Assembly: GCA_018240595.1 (NCBI GenBank)
Contig: JAFEFL010000049.1
Location: 1 to 64,000, forward strand
DNA from: Pseudomonadota bacterium
GTDB lineage: Bacteria; Pseudomonadota; Alphaproteobacteria; Rhizobiales; Xanthobacteraceae
Reading direction: 5' to 3'
DNA length: 64,000 nucleotides
Position numbers and translations under genes: made by a program. This document shows positions 49,583 to 57,994 of the stretch, piece by piece. Position 1 is the first letter of the stretch. Each line of letters starts with the position of its first letter. The notes below the pieces were generated by a model that did not search any database, had not been told where the DNA came from, and saw only the letters and a program-made list of their open reading frames with translations.

Positions 49583-49680
49583 GGATAAGTCCTCCTGTTG
49601 AGCGACTTGGTTTCATCTTCGCGGGCGATCCGCCGATTGGCCGAACCGTTGCCCGTGCGCAGCCGTAACTGGCCTGCGCC
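49583..49680 (-). promoter_or_regulatory. ROSE-like RNA thermometer in the hsp20 leader
   Basis: The leader between the sigma-32 promoter and the ATG is about 95 bases. Just before the start, AAGTCGCT is followed by CAACA and AGGAGGACTT: AAGTC pairs with GACTT and the TCGCT segment faces the ribosome site AGGAGG, matching the UYGCU anti-Shine-Dalgarno motif and short-loop hairpin of ROSE elements in rhizobial small heat-shock genes. Upstream, further stems form in the GC-rich part. ROSE identity is from family knowledge; pairing is visible in the sequence. Confidence 0.7.
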
Positions 49681-49686
49681 TTGTTG

Positions 49687-49714
49687 ATATGGGGGCGGCT
49701 TTCAGCCTTGCAAG
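49687..49714 (-). promoter_or_regulatory. Sigma-32 (RpoH) promoter of hsp20
   Basis: On the minus strand CTTGCAA (49714-49708) is followed after 13 bases by CCCCATAT (49694-49687). The RpoH consensus is CTTGAAA, 11-15 bases, CCCCATNT, so the -10 box matches fully. The transcript would start at about 49680 and carry the leader described separately. Confidence 0.8.
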
Positions 49715-49863
49715 GGGCCCGGAGATGGCAGCCAAACTATTGTAAAATAGTGATTATTCCGTCGGCTCCGCACCGCGGCGCCTGCCTCTCGAAGCGCGAT
49801 GGCCGCGACAACGCCGGCCGCGACGGATATAAGCCACTTGTACTATTGCTGATTTGAGCCCTC

Positions 49864-50811
49864 ATGAAATTCGTCTCGATTCCCGCCAATCCGGTCCCTG
49901 AAAACGGTCTCGCCGGCGTCGTCAAGACGCCCGACGGCGTCTCGCTGCGCTTCGGCCGCTGGGAGCCGCCGCCGGGCCGCAAAGGGACGGTTGTCATTCT
50001 GCAGGGCCGCGCCGAGTTCATCGAAAAATACTTCGAGACGGTGCGCGATCTGCGCGCGCGGGGCTTTGCGGTCGCGACTTTCGACTGGCGCGGGCAGGGC
50101 CTGTCCGATCGCGCGCTGTCGGATCGGCGCAAGGGCTATGTGCGCAACTTCGCGCAATACGCCATGGATCTCGACACCATCATGGAGCAGGTGGTGCTGC
50201 CGGATTGTCCGCCGCCTTACTTCGTGCTCGGTCATTCGATGGGCGGTGCCATCGCCATTCGCGCCTGTCACGACGGCCGCCGCTGGTTCGACCGCGTCGT
50301 GCTGTCGGCGCCGATGCTGGCGTTGCCGCCGCGTCGCTTTGCCGGCATGGCGGGGCCGATGGCGCGCATCATGCGCATGGTCGGCCGCGGCTCGGCTTAC
50401 GTCCCCGGCAGCGGCGACTACGAACCGGCGGGTCCGGAGGACTTCATTGGCAATGTGCTGACCTCCGATCCCGTGCGCTTTGCCCGCAACACCGCCATTG
50501 TCGTTGAAGAGCCGGACCTCGCGCTCGGCGCGCCGACCATTGCCTGGGCGGACTCGGCGCTGCGCCAGATGCACGACTTCCGCGAGCCGTCCTATCCGGC
50601 GCATATCCGCCAGCCGATGCTGCTGGTCGCGGCCGGATACGATCAGGTCGTATATACGCCGGCGATCGAGGACTTCGGCATGTATCTGCTGGCCGGCCGG
50701 CACCTCATCCTGCCGGGCTCCCGCCACGAAATCCTGCAGGAGCAGGACCAGTTCCGCGCGCAGTTCTGGGCCGCCTTCGACGCGTTCGTGCCCGGCACGC
50801 CGCGCTACTGA
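49864..50811 (+). CDS. Alpha/beta hydrolase (lysophospholipase-like)
   Basis: A 315-residue hydrolase of the COG2267 type. The nucleophile Ser is in GHSMGG, FDWRGQGLS is the typical strand-turn before it, and a C-terminal GSRHEILQE carries the catalytic His. No signal peptide. Acts probably on lipid esters or monoacylglycerols; exact substrate unknown. Its stop overlaps the convergent DUF2147 gene by seven bases. Confidence 0.9.
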   Translation: MKFVSIPANPVPENGLAGVVKTPDGVSLRFGRWEPPPGRKGTVVILQGRAEFIEKYFETVRDLRARGFAVATFDWRGQGLSDRALSDRRKGYVRNFAQYAMDLDTIMEQVVLPDCPPPYFVLGHSMGGAIAIRACHDGRRWFDRVVLSAPMLALPPRRFAGMAGPMARIMRMVGRGSAYVPGSGDYEPAGPEDFIGNVLTSDPVRFARNTAIVVEEPDLALGAPTIAWADSALRQMHDFREPSYPAHIRQPMLLVAAGYDQVVYTPAIEDFGMYLLAGRHLILPGSRHEILQEQDQFRAQFWAAFDAFVPGTPRY

Positions 50812-51248
50812 GCCGCCGTCGCCGCGGGCAACCGCTGCCACTTCGTCGTGCGGCACATCAGCCCGGCCAGCATGCAGCCTTTGGTGGTCATCGCGCTGCC
50901 TTCCGCGGACAAGGTCGCGGAGAACGTCAGCTTGCGTTGCGGGTCATAGGCCTTGCCGCGCCAGCCATCGCCATCCGGTTTGATGCTGAATTCGAGCCGG
51001 TCGCCGACCTTCTCGCCTTGCTTTTGCGGATCGCGGATCCAGAGATTGGTGGCGCAGATCGCGCCGCCGCACGGCGCGACGCGCACGCGCGCATTGCCGT
51101 CATCGCGCAGCCAGGTGCCGAAAATGTCGTTGCCGGCCGCCGCGGCCGGGGCGCGCTCCGCCATCAAGGCCGCCATCATCAGCGCGGCGGCAATGAGCCG
51201 TCCGCGATGCACGGATTTCAGGCGAGGGCGAGTTGTCGGCGCGGCCAT
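50805..51248 (-). CDS. DUF2147 family periplasmic protein
   Basis: A 147-residue exported protein. The mature part starts near GNDIFGTWLRDDGNARVRV, and GCMLAGLMCRTTKWQR closes the domain, as in DUF2147. The signal peptide spans about residues 16-38. The ATG at 51248 is taken; GTG at 51212 would give a shorter leader and is possible, since neither has a strong ribosome site. Function unknown; members are often envelope stress related. Confidence 0.85.
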   Translation of the reverse strand: MAAPTTRPRLKSVHRGRLIAAALMMAALMAERAPAAAAGNDIFGTWLRDDGNARVRVAPCGGAICATNLWIRDPQKQGEKVGDRLEFSIKPDGDGWRGKAYDPQRKLTFSATLSAEGSAMTTKGCMLAGLMCRTTKWQRLPAATAAQ

Positions 51249-51279
51249 ACGGCCATTACGGCCGCGCGGCGCGTTCGGA

Positions 51280-52059
51280 TCACTGATTGAGAAGTTCCAG
51301 CGCCGCCTGATGCACGCGCCTGTCGCCGGCGACGACGACGCGGCCGCCGCCTTGCGCGGGCCCGCCCTCCCAGGTGGTGATGATGCCGCCGGCGCCGTGG
51401 ATGATCGGGATCAGCGCGACGATGTCGTAGGGCTTGAGTTCGGTCTCGACGATGAGGTCGATCTGCCCGGCGGCCAGCATGCAATAGGCGTAACAGTCGC
51501 CGCCATAGCGCGACAGCCTGGCCCTGTTCTCGACCTTGCGGAAGCGGGCGCGGTCGTCCTCCTTCATCAGCAGCGGGCTGGTGGTGAACAGCAGCGCATC
51601 ACCCAAGGAATCGCAGGATCGGACGCGCAGGTCGCGGTTGCCGGTCGGGCCGCGATAGAGCGCGGCGCCGCTATCGCCGGAAAAGCGCTCGCGCGTGAAC
51701 GGCTGGTGCATCATGCCGTAGACCGGCTCGCCGAAGCGCATCAGCCCGATCAGCGTGCCCCAGGCCACCATGCCGGAGATGAAGGACTTGGTGCCGTCGA
51801 TCGGGTCGAGCACCCAGACATATTCGGCGTCGGTGCCCTGCGAGCCGTATTCCTCGCCGAGGATGCCGTGCTCCGGAAAGGTCGTGCGGATGAGCTGGCG
51901 CATGGCCTCTTCGGCGGCGCGGTCGGCGGCGGTGACCGGGTCGAAGCCGCCCGCCTTCTTGTTCTCCACGGTCAGTGCCGTGCGGAAGAACGGCATGATG
52001 GTCTCGCCCGACACCGCCGCCAGTCGGTCGACGAAGGAAATGAAATCGATTGCGGTCAT
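51280..52059 (-). CDS. Inositol monophosphatase-family phosphatase (HisN-like histidinol-phosphatase)
   Basis: A 259-residue magnesium-dependent phosphatase. Metal ligands are in GEEYG and WVLDPIDGTKSF, with a C-terminal KPYDIVALIPIIHGAGG. The best family label is HisN (histidinol-phosphatase, last steps of histidine synthesis), though SuhB-like inositol phosphatases look similar. Next gene upstream on this strand is N-formylglutamate amidohydrolase, a histidine-degradation-type enzyme. A small RNA candidate lies in the gap between them on the plus strand. Confidence 0.88.
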   Translation of the reverse strand: MTAIDFISFVDRLAAVSGETIMPFFRTALTVENKKAGGFDPVTAADRAAEEAMRQLIRTTFPEHGILGEEYGSQGTDAEYVWVLDPIDGTKSFISGMVAWGTLIGLMRFGEPVYGMMHQPFTRERFSGDSGAALYRGPTGNRDLRVRSCDSLGDALLFTTSPLLMKEDDRARFRKVENRARLSRYGGDCYAYCMLAAGQIDLIVETELKPYDIVALIPIIHGAGGIITTWEGGPAQGGGRVVVAGDRRVHQAALELLNQ

Positions 52060-52291
52060 GAAGCGTCTTCCGTCCCTCGGGATGCTGCCAGCGCCGGCAC
52101 GTCACGGCCGCTGATAGCGCTCTTTTGCCGCCATGACAGCGGGATTGTCGGAAATGTCGCAACGCGCCGGGAAGGCGACATCTTGTTGCGGTGCGGCGAA
52201 CTTCGATGCAACATTTGCGCATGGCCGAAAGAATAATCTGCGAATCCAGCATTCAGTTATGCGCTAATGCATGGGAAAACGGCCTGTAGAC

Positions 52292-52320
52292 CTTGCATTT
52301 TGTGCGCTGCGGCGTATCTT
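52292..52320 (+). promoter_or_regulatory. Promoter candidate for the small RNA
   Basis: CTTGCA (52292-52297) is followed after 17 bases by TATCTT (52315-52320), a good match to a housekeeping promoter in alphaproteobacteria. It would start RNA at about 52327. Confidence 0.55.
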
Positions 52321-52326
52321 ACCGCA

Positions 52327-52411
52327 ATGCGGTAGCGATACCGTTGCCCTCCTTGGGCGTTTCCTCCCTAGACTTGGGCCGCTTGCATCGCGAGCGGCCC
52401 TTTTTCTTTTT
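52327..52411 (+). ncRNA. MmgR/suhB-family (alpha-r8) small RNA candidate
   Basis: An approximately 85-base transcript is predicted. A first stem, GCCC/GGGC, has loop TCCTT (52346-52358). Then comes TTTCCTCCCT (52360-52369), matching the 10-base core I recall as invariant in the alpha-r8 family. The terminator is GGGCCGCT (52376-52383), a 9-base loop, AGCGGCCC (52393-52400) and TTTTTCTTTTT. The family is named suhB for its place beside inositol-phosphatase genes, and here the HisN-like gene starts 268 bases away. CCTCC is anti-Shine-Dalgarno-like, fitting a translational repressor. In S. meliloti, MmgR affects polyhydroxybutyrate storage. The 5' end is estimated. Confidence 0.8.
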
Positions 52412-52454
52412 GGGCGCGGCCATTCGCCGGCGCCATTCCGCACAACGCGGGACG

Positions 52455-53357
52455 TTATTCGGCCGCCGAGCGGTAGGGCTGCAGCTCTTCAAGTGGGATT
52501 TCGCCGAGCTGCGCCGCCAGGCTCTCCAGGTCGCTGGCCAGCCGGTCGAAGCCGGCGGTGCGCTGATAGCGCTTCTCATCCATGTACAGGCCGCGGTTGA
52601 TCTCGAGCTGGATGGCGTGAAGCCCCGCGGCCGGGTTGCCGTAATGCTCGGTGATGAAGCCTCCCGCATAAGGCTTGTTGCGGCTGACGGTGTAACCCAT
52701 GTCGCGCAAGGTCTGCTCGACCACCTCGCTCACCGCGCCGGTGCAGCTGGTGCCATAGCGATCACCGATGACGAATTCCGGCCGGGGCCGTTCGTCGCGG
52801 TGGCCCGCGGTCGACGGCATCGAGTGGCAGTCAACCAGCGTGGCGGCGCCGAAGTCGCGGTGCAGCCGGGAGAACAAGCGGCGCAGCGCACGGTGATACG
52901 GCTTGTACAGACTTTCGATACGGGTCAGCGCGTCGTCCACCGGAATGCGCCGGCCATAGATTTCCTGCGCGTCGCCGACGACGCGCGCGACCGTGCCGAG
53001 CCCGCCGGCAACGCGCATCGAGCGCGTATTGGCGAAGGAAGGCAGGCGGCCGTCGAACATGCGCGGATCGAGTTCGTAAGGCTCGCGGTTCACGTCGACG
53101 AAGCAGCGCGGGAAGTGCGCATGCATCAGCGGATAGCCCTGCTTGACCACGCCGGCGAACAACTCGTCGACGAAGGAATCTTCCGAGCGGCGCAGCATGC
53201 CGATGTCGAGCTGCGACATCTGCAGGAAGGCGTGCGGATAGGTCGAGCCCGAATGCGGCGAGTTGAACAGCACCGGCGCGCGGACCGCCTCCGGCTCGAT
53301 GATATCGAACGGCGGATCGAGATCCTGGTGGTCGGCTCCGGGTCGGAAATCACTCAT
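52455..53357 (-). CDS. N-formylglutamate amidohydrolase
   Basis: A 300-residue zinc-dependent amidohydrolase releasing formate from N-formylglutamate. Typical features are LFNSPHSGSTYP, the HFPRCFVDVNREPYELDPRMF segment and LVDCHSMP, with a late GNPAAGLHAIQLEINRGLYM. The ATG at 53357 (MSDFRPG) is chosen; the upstream open frame is Arg-rich. Together with cpdR across the divergent promoter and HisN-like downstream, this block is conserved in Rhizobiales. Confidence 0.93.
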   Translation of the reverse strand: MSDFRPGADHQDLDPPFDIIEPEAVRAPVLFNSPHSGSTYPHAFLQMSQLDIGMLRRSEDSFVDELFAGVVKQGYPLMHAHFPRCFVDVNREPYELDPRMFDGRLPSFANTRSMRVAGGLGTVARVVGDAQEIYGRRIPVDDALTRIESLYKPYHRALRRLFSRLHRDFGAATLVDCHSMPSTAGHRDERPRPEFVIGDRYGTSCTGAVSEVVEQTLRDMGYTVSRNKPYAGGFITEHYGNPAAGLHAIQLEINRGLYMDEKRYQRTAGFDRLASDLESLAAQLGEIPLEELQPYRSAAE

Positions 53358-53396
53358 GGGCGGTCGGCACTTCCCAACGATTCTGGCGTCTCGGGC

Positions 53397-53415
53397 CCGG
53401 CGCCTGTGGCGCCGG
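53397..53415. other. Strong hairpin in the amidohydrolase-cpdR divergent region
   Basis: CCGGCGCC (53397-53404), loop TGT, GGCGCCGG (53408-53415), a perfect 8-bp stem flanked by GGGCC/GGCCC. It lies 40 bases before the amidohydrolase start, so it would sit in that gene's leader or near its promoter. Role unknown. Confidence 0.4.
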
Positions 53416-53607
53416 CAGGGCCCAAATTCGGGCTGGTTTTGCCCTTTCAAGCGGTCTTGAGACTGTTACGATCTATTGTCCATGGGCAGACGGATAAAGC
53501 CAAGCAAACCTTTGGGTTCACCCGTTATTTACCCGGGACAAGTCTTATGGGGTGTCTGGGGGCCGGTTCATTTGTGAGCCGGCGGCTGCGAGGCGCGTGA
53601 AGAACCA

Positions 53608-53967
53608 ATGTCGAAAATTCTGCTGGCCGAAGATGACACCGATATGCGGCGCTTTCTGGTCAAGGCGCTGCAAAATGCCGGTTTCGAGGTCACCTCGTAC
53701 GACAACGGCCTGTCGGCCTATCAGCGCCTGCGCGAGGAGCCGTTCGAACTGCTCCTGACCGATATCGTGATGCCTGAAATGGACGGCATTGAGCTCGCCC
53801 GCCGGGCGGCGGAACTCGATCCCGACATTAAGATCATGTTCATCACCGGCTTTGCCGCCGTGGCCCTGAACGCCGACTCGACGGCGCCGAAACAGGCCAA
53901 GGTGCTGTCCAAGCCGGTGCATCTGCGCGACCTCGTCAACGAGGTCCACAAGATGCTGGCGGCCTGA
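53608..53967 (+). CDS. cpdR: CpdR-type receiver-only response regulator
   Basis: A 119-residue single-domain receiver. Acidic residues are EDD near the N-terminus, the phospho-acceptor is Asp52 (LLTDIVMPEMDG), and Lys is in LSKPVHL. The sequence and the neighbourhood fit CpdR, which in Caulobacter controls ClpXP degradation of CtrA and others through the CckA-ChpT relay. The 250-base divergent upstream region holds its promoter. Confidence 0.92.
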   Translation: MSKILLAEDDTDMRRFLVKALQNAGFEVTSYDNGLSAYQRLREEPFELLLTDIVMPEMDGIELARRAAELDPDIKIMFITGFAAVALNADSTAPKQAKVLSKPVHLRDLVNEVHKMLAA

Positions 53968-54059
53968 GCCGGCCGGCCAGAGCGCGATCGGGCCGAAACC
54001 GGCCCGGAAAGCGGCACTTGCCTCCCCGGGGCGGAGCCGATAAGACCACACCCTCTAAA

Positions 54060-54134
54060 GGGCGCGTAGCTCAGCGGGAGAGCACTACCTTGACATGGTA
54101 GGGGTCACAGGTTCGATCCCTGTCGCGCCCACCA
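54060..54134 (+). tRNA. tRNA-Val (anticodon GAC)
   Basis: The cloverleaf closes well: acceptor GGGCGCG (54060-54066) with CGCGCCC (54124-54130), D stem GCTC/GAGC, anticodon stem CTACC/GGTAG with loop TTGACAT (anticodon GAC at 54092-54094), T stem ACAGG/CCTGT, discriminator A and encoded CCA (54132-54134). Confidence 0.97.
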
Positions 54135-54173
54135 TCTCCCCGGATTGCCGATATTCAGATGTGCATGGCCTGC

Positions 54174-54199
54174 GCCCCGGCGCGGGCCGCGGGGCTTTT
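54174..54199 (+). terminator. Terminator candidate after tRNA-Val
   Basis: GCCCCG (54174-54179) pairs with CGGGGC (54190-54195), followed by TTTT. It stands 40 bases after the tRNA and could end its transcript; the T tract is short. Confidence 0.5.
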
Positions 54200-54318
54200 C
54201 GCGCCAAGCCGCCCATTCCCCTCGTAGCGATCAATGGGCCTACGCCGTTACCGGCGATATATTTGCCGAGTGGTGTGACCGCGCCTGGCGGCCGTCGCGC
54301 CGGTGTTGAGGCCCGACC

Positions 54319-55857
54319 ATGACGTTCTTCGAGAGTCTTCTCCTGCTGCTCGCCATCGCGATCGCCCTGCTGCGGCTGTCACGCCGGCTGGCGATTCCCT
54401 ATCCGACGATGCTGGCCGCCGCCGGCGTGCTGTTGGGCCTGCTACCCGGCGCCCCGGCCATCGGCCTCGATCCGCAAATGGCGCTGGCGTTGTTCATCGC
54501 GCCGGCTCTGGTCGACGCTGCCTATGATTTTCCGCTGAGCGACATCAAGCGCTTCTGGCGGCCGCTGGTGGCGCTGGCCGTCGTCGCGGTGCTGCTGACG
54601 GCGGCGGCGGTCGCCTGGCTTGGCGTCGCCATGGCGGGCCTGCCGATCTACGCCGCGCTCGCGCTCGGCGCCGTCGTCGCGCCGCCCGATGCCGCGGCGG
54701 CGACCGCGGTGCTGCGCAGCGTCAGCATGCCGCGCCGCTCGGTCGTCGTGCTCAAGGGCGAAAGTCTGCTCAACGATGCCACCGCGCTGATCCTGTTCGG
54801 TGCCGCGCTCAGCTTTCACACCCGCGACGCCACCAGCGGTGAAGTGGCGCTGCGTGTTCTGTCGGCCGCGCCGCTCGGCATTCTGTTCGGTATCGTCATG
54901 GCGCTCCTCGCCCGGCGCATCATGCCGATCTTCACCGGCACGCTTGGCGGCAACCTGCTCGAATTCGTCAGCACGTTTGGCATCTGGATCATCGCCGAGC
55001 ACCTGCGCATTTCGCCGGTGCTCTGCCTCGTCGCCTTTGCCATGACTTTGGCGCGCACGGCCAACCTGACGACGCCGCCGCGCATGCGCATTCACAGCTT
55101 CGCGGTCTGGAGCGCGGCGGTGTTTCTCCTCAACGTGCTCGCCTTCCTGCTCATGGGCTTTCAGGCGCGCACCATCGTCGGCGGCCTGTCGCCGGAGCGG
55201 CTGACGGAAGCGGCTTGGTTTGCCGGCGCGGTGGTGCTCTGCGTCGTCGTCGTCCGCATGATGTGGGTGGTCGCCTATAGCTGGCTCTCGTCGCGCTGGC
55301 GTGAGCTTCGCGGTGCGAGCCAACGCGTACCCGTGCGCCAGAGCATTCTCGTCGGCTGGGCCGGCATGCGCGGCCTCGTCACGCTGGCGACGGCGTTCGC
55401 CTTGCCGGCCACATTCCCGCAGCGCGACCTTATTGTACTGGCGGCTTTTGCCGTCGTGCTCGCGACCCTAGTGATTCAGGGGCTGACGCTCGGGCCGCTG
55501 GTCCGGCTGCTCAAGCTCGACGGCGAAGACGGTTTGCGTGCCGAGATCAATGAGGCACGCGCCGCCTTGATATCGACGGCGTTGCAGCGGCTCGACGGCC
55601 AATCCGGCGAGATCGTCGATCACTGGCGCTATTCGCTGACGGCCCGGCTTCGCGCCGTCGAAACCGACGACGACAGCACATTGAAGGACAAGCACAGTTT
55701 TGGTCTCGCCACCATTCGGCAACAGCGCAAACTCCTCGAGGAAATGCGTCGGACCGGCCGGGTCGGCGCCGATGCCTTCCTCATCATCCAGGAAGAGCTC
55801 GACTTCACCGAGGTTTCGCTGTCGAGCGAGACCGACCGGCAGATCGAGGAAAATTAG
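54319..55857 (+). CDS. CPA1-family sodium/proton antiporter
   Basis: A 512-residue protein with about twelve membrane segments (1-400) and a cytoplasmic helical C-terminus (about 400-512). The ESLLNDATALILF segment is diagnostic for CPA1/NhaP-like exchangers, and PPDAAAATAVL precedes it. Exchanges Na+ (or K+) for protons to keep pH and ion balance. A separate transcription unit. Confidence 0.92.
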   Translation: MTFFESLLLLLAIAIALLRLSRRLAIPYPTMLAAAGVLLGLLPGAPAIGLDPQMALALFIAPALVDAAYDFPLSDIKRFWRPLVALAVVAVLLTAAAVAWLGVAMAGLPIYAALALGAVVAPPDAAAATAVLRSVSMPRRSVVVLKGESLLNDATALILFGAALSFHTRDATSGEVALRVLSAAPLGILFGIVMALLARRIMPIFTGTLGGNLLEFVSTFGIWIIAEHLRISPVLCLVAFAMTLARTANLTTPPRMRIHSFAVWSAAVFLLNVLAFLLMGFQARTIVGGLSPERLTEAAWFAGAVVLCVVVVRMMWVVAYSWLSSRWRELRGASQRVPVRQSILVGWAGMRGLVTLATAFALPATFPQRDLIVLAAFAVVLATLVIQGLTLGPLVRLLKLDGEDGLRAEINEARAALISTALQRLDGQSGEIVDHWRYSLTARLRAVETDDDSTLKDKHSFGLATIRQQRKLLEEMRRTGRVGADAFLIIQEELDFTEVSLSSETDRQIEEN

Positions 55858-55988
55858 GCCGCCGCGACCGTCGCATCACTGTCGGGAATAGGTCTTATAA
55901 TTCAGCGTTTTATTGACCTGCGGAAATCGCCTGTGGTACGCCGTCCGGCGCGCAGCCGCTGGCTATTCCCGAACGCAAGCTCGAGGCG

Positions 55989-56687
55989 ATGACAACTAAC
56001 CAACGTCGGCTGTTGCTGGTCTCCGTCATTCTGCTCATCGTCGCGGCCGGCGTATTTCTCTATTGGCTGTTCGACGGCGTCGCCAGCATCGACGCAATCC
56101 AGGCGCGCGTCGCGGCACTTGGCGACTGGGCGCCGGTCGGCTTCATCCTGCTCTACGGCATTGCGACGATCGCCGGTGTGCCGGGCGGCATCTTCGATGT
56201 CGCCGGCGGCGCATTGTTCGGCCCGATCTCCGGCAGTTTGATCAATCTCGCCGGCGGCACGCTCGGTGCGGCGCTGGCGTTCCTGGTGGCGCGTTATCTC
56301 GCCGCCGACTGGGTGCGGCAGCGCGCCGGTCCGCGCGTCCAGAAGGTGATGCGCAATGTCGAACAGGACGGCTGGCAGTTCGTCGCCTTCGTGCGGCTGG
56401 TGCCGGTGCTGCCTTACACCATCGTCAATTATCTGCTCGGCCTGACGCGCATTCCATTCTGGCACTACGTGGTTGCCACGCTCGTCTTCATGGCGCCGTC
56501 CACCGTAGCCTATACCTGGATCGGTCACGCTGGGCGGCAGGCCTTGTCGGGCGACACCAACAACGTCCGCTATGCCATGGCGATGCTCGCTGTGATCGCG
56601 CTCGTCATCTTCGCGCCCCAGTTCTACAAGCGCTGGCGCAAGAACGATGCAATGCGCGACGAGGATCCGCCGGCGGCGGCTAGGTAA
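55989..56687 (+). CDS. TVP38/TMEM64 family membrane protein (DedA-like)
   Basis: A 232-residue membrane protein. The conserved core has GIATIAGVPGGIFDVAGGALFG, the re-entrant-like GGTLGAALAFLVARYLAADW, and FVRLVPVLPYTIVNYLLGL with the Arg-Pro pair of the family. DedA-like proteins are proposed lipid scramblases or transporters. Its 3' end is six bases from that of the convergent MetE-like gene. Confidence 0.9.
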   Translation: MTTNQRRLLLVSVILLIVAAGVFLYWLFDGVASIDAIQARVAALGDWAPVGFILLYGIATIAGVPGGIFDVAGGALFGPISGSLINLAGGTLGAALAFLVARYLAADWVRQRAGPRVQKVMRNVEQDGWQFVAFVRLVPVLPYTIVNYLLGLTRIPFWHYVVATLVFMAPSTVAYTWIGHAGRQALSGDTNNVRYAMAMLAVIALVIFAPQFYKRWRKNDAMRDEDPPAAAR

Positions 56688-56693
56688 TCCCGA

Positions 56694-57836
56694 TCACCAG
56701 AACTGCTTGCTGGCGATACGCGCGCCTTCGGCCATCGCCGCGAGCTTGGCGAACACCACCTGCGGATCGACCGCCGCCTGGCCGACCCAGGTGCCGTAGC
56801 CGCAATCCGATCCGGCGATGACGTTCTCGCGGCCGACCAGCTTGGCGTAGCGGCCGATGCGCTGCGCGATCAGTTCCGGATGCTCGATGAAGTTCGACTT
56901 GGACTCGAGCACGCCGGGGATCAGCACCTTGCCGTCGGGCAGCTTCACGGTTTCGAACACCGCCCACTCATGAGCGTGCCGCGGATTGGCCGCCTCGAGC
57001 GACAGGGCGCAAGGCTTGGCCTTGAACACGATGTCGATGATGTCGCTGAGCGGCACGTCGAAGTGATGCGGACCCTCGTAGTTGCCCCAGCACAGATGCA
57101 TGCGCAGGCTTTCTTCCGGAATGTTCGCGACGGCGTGGTTCAGCGCCTCGACATGGAGCTGCGCGCGCTTGCGGAAGCCGGCGAGGTCGAGATCGGCATA
57201 CTGGATGTGCCGGCCCATGCCGAGATCGGGGCAATCGATCTGCAGGACGAAGCCGGCTTTCGCCACCGCCTCGTATTCGTAACGCATCGCGTCGGCGATG
57301 GCGTAGATATAGGTCTCGAAGTCCTTGTAATGGTCGTTGCGGAAGAACAGCGAGACGACGCCGGGCGAGGCGGCGCTCATGAAGCCGCCGACATGGGGCA
57401 CGGCCTTTAGCGCGTCCTTCAAATTGGCGATGTCGTCGAGCGGCGCCTGCTTGTCGCGCACGCTGATCGGCGCGTTGCAGGCCGGCGTCTTGCGCCGCGA
57501 GCGGCCTGGATCGCCGAACACCTTCTTTTCCAGCGCCGGGAATTCGTGAACGTCCTGATAGACGAAGGTGTTGCCGGTGCCGCCGAAGCCGTTGAGGCGG
57601 TCCTTCACATAAGTCGCATAGCTCGGCTTCGACATCTCGCCGTCATTGATCAGATCGACGCCGGCATCGGCCTGCTTCTTCACCACTTCGGCGACGGCGG
57701 ACCGGATCCGCTCGGCCAGCGCATGGGGCTCGACCGGAACGCCTTCCTCCTTGGCGTACATCATCCGGATCAGGTCGTCCGGACGCGGCAGGCTGCCGGT
57801 ATGGGTGGTCAGGAAACGGTCGCGGCTGCGCTGCAT
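56694..57836 (-). CDS. MetE-like cobalamin-independent methionine synthase II-family protein
   Basis: A 380-residue barrel related to the C-terminal catalytic half of MetE. TTHTGSLPRPDDL, LQIDCPDLGMGRH, HLCWGNYEGPHH (zinc-binding His/Cys) and IAGSDCGYGTWVG are the family segments. It lacks the N-terminal MetE half, so it is unlikely to be the main methionine synthase; such stand-alone members may transfer methyl groups between other substrates. ATG at 57836 has GAGGAG six bases upstream. Confidence 0.88.
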   Translation of the reverse strand: MQRSRDRFLTTHTGSLPRPDDLIRMMYAKEEGVPVEPHALAERIRSAVAEVVKKQADAGVDLINDGEMSKPSYATYVKDRLNGFGGTGNTFVYQDVHEFPALEKKVFGDPGRSRRKTPACNAPISVRDKQAPLDDIANLKDALKAVPHVGGFMSAASPGVVSLFFRNDHYKDFETYIYAIADAMRYEYEAVAKAGFVLQIDCPDLGMGRHIQYADLDLAGFRKRAQLHVEALNHAVANIPEESLRMHLCWGNYEGPHHFDVPLSDIIDIVFKAKPCALSLEAANPRHAHEWAVFETVKLPDGKVLIPGVLESKSNFIEHPELIAQRIGRYAKLVGRENVIAGSDCGYGTWVGQAAVDPQVVFAKLAAMAEGARIASKQFW

Positions 57837-57994
57837 GGCGGCTCCTCGGGGGTCTTCCGGATCGGCCTCTCTCAGGGGGCCTTTGCGGCCGGGACTGTAG
57901 ACGGAACCATCCGTAACCACTACCGGGCGCGATGCGTTGACAGGGCCGCCCGGGACCCCTAAAAACCCGGCCAAAGTCGCACTGTGAGATTGAG

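Noticed and set aside
53451..53485. Possible sigma-70 promoter for cpdR (CTTGAG ... TATTGT)
   Set aside because: The two boxes are only 12 bases apart, too short; no promoter was assigned.
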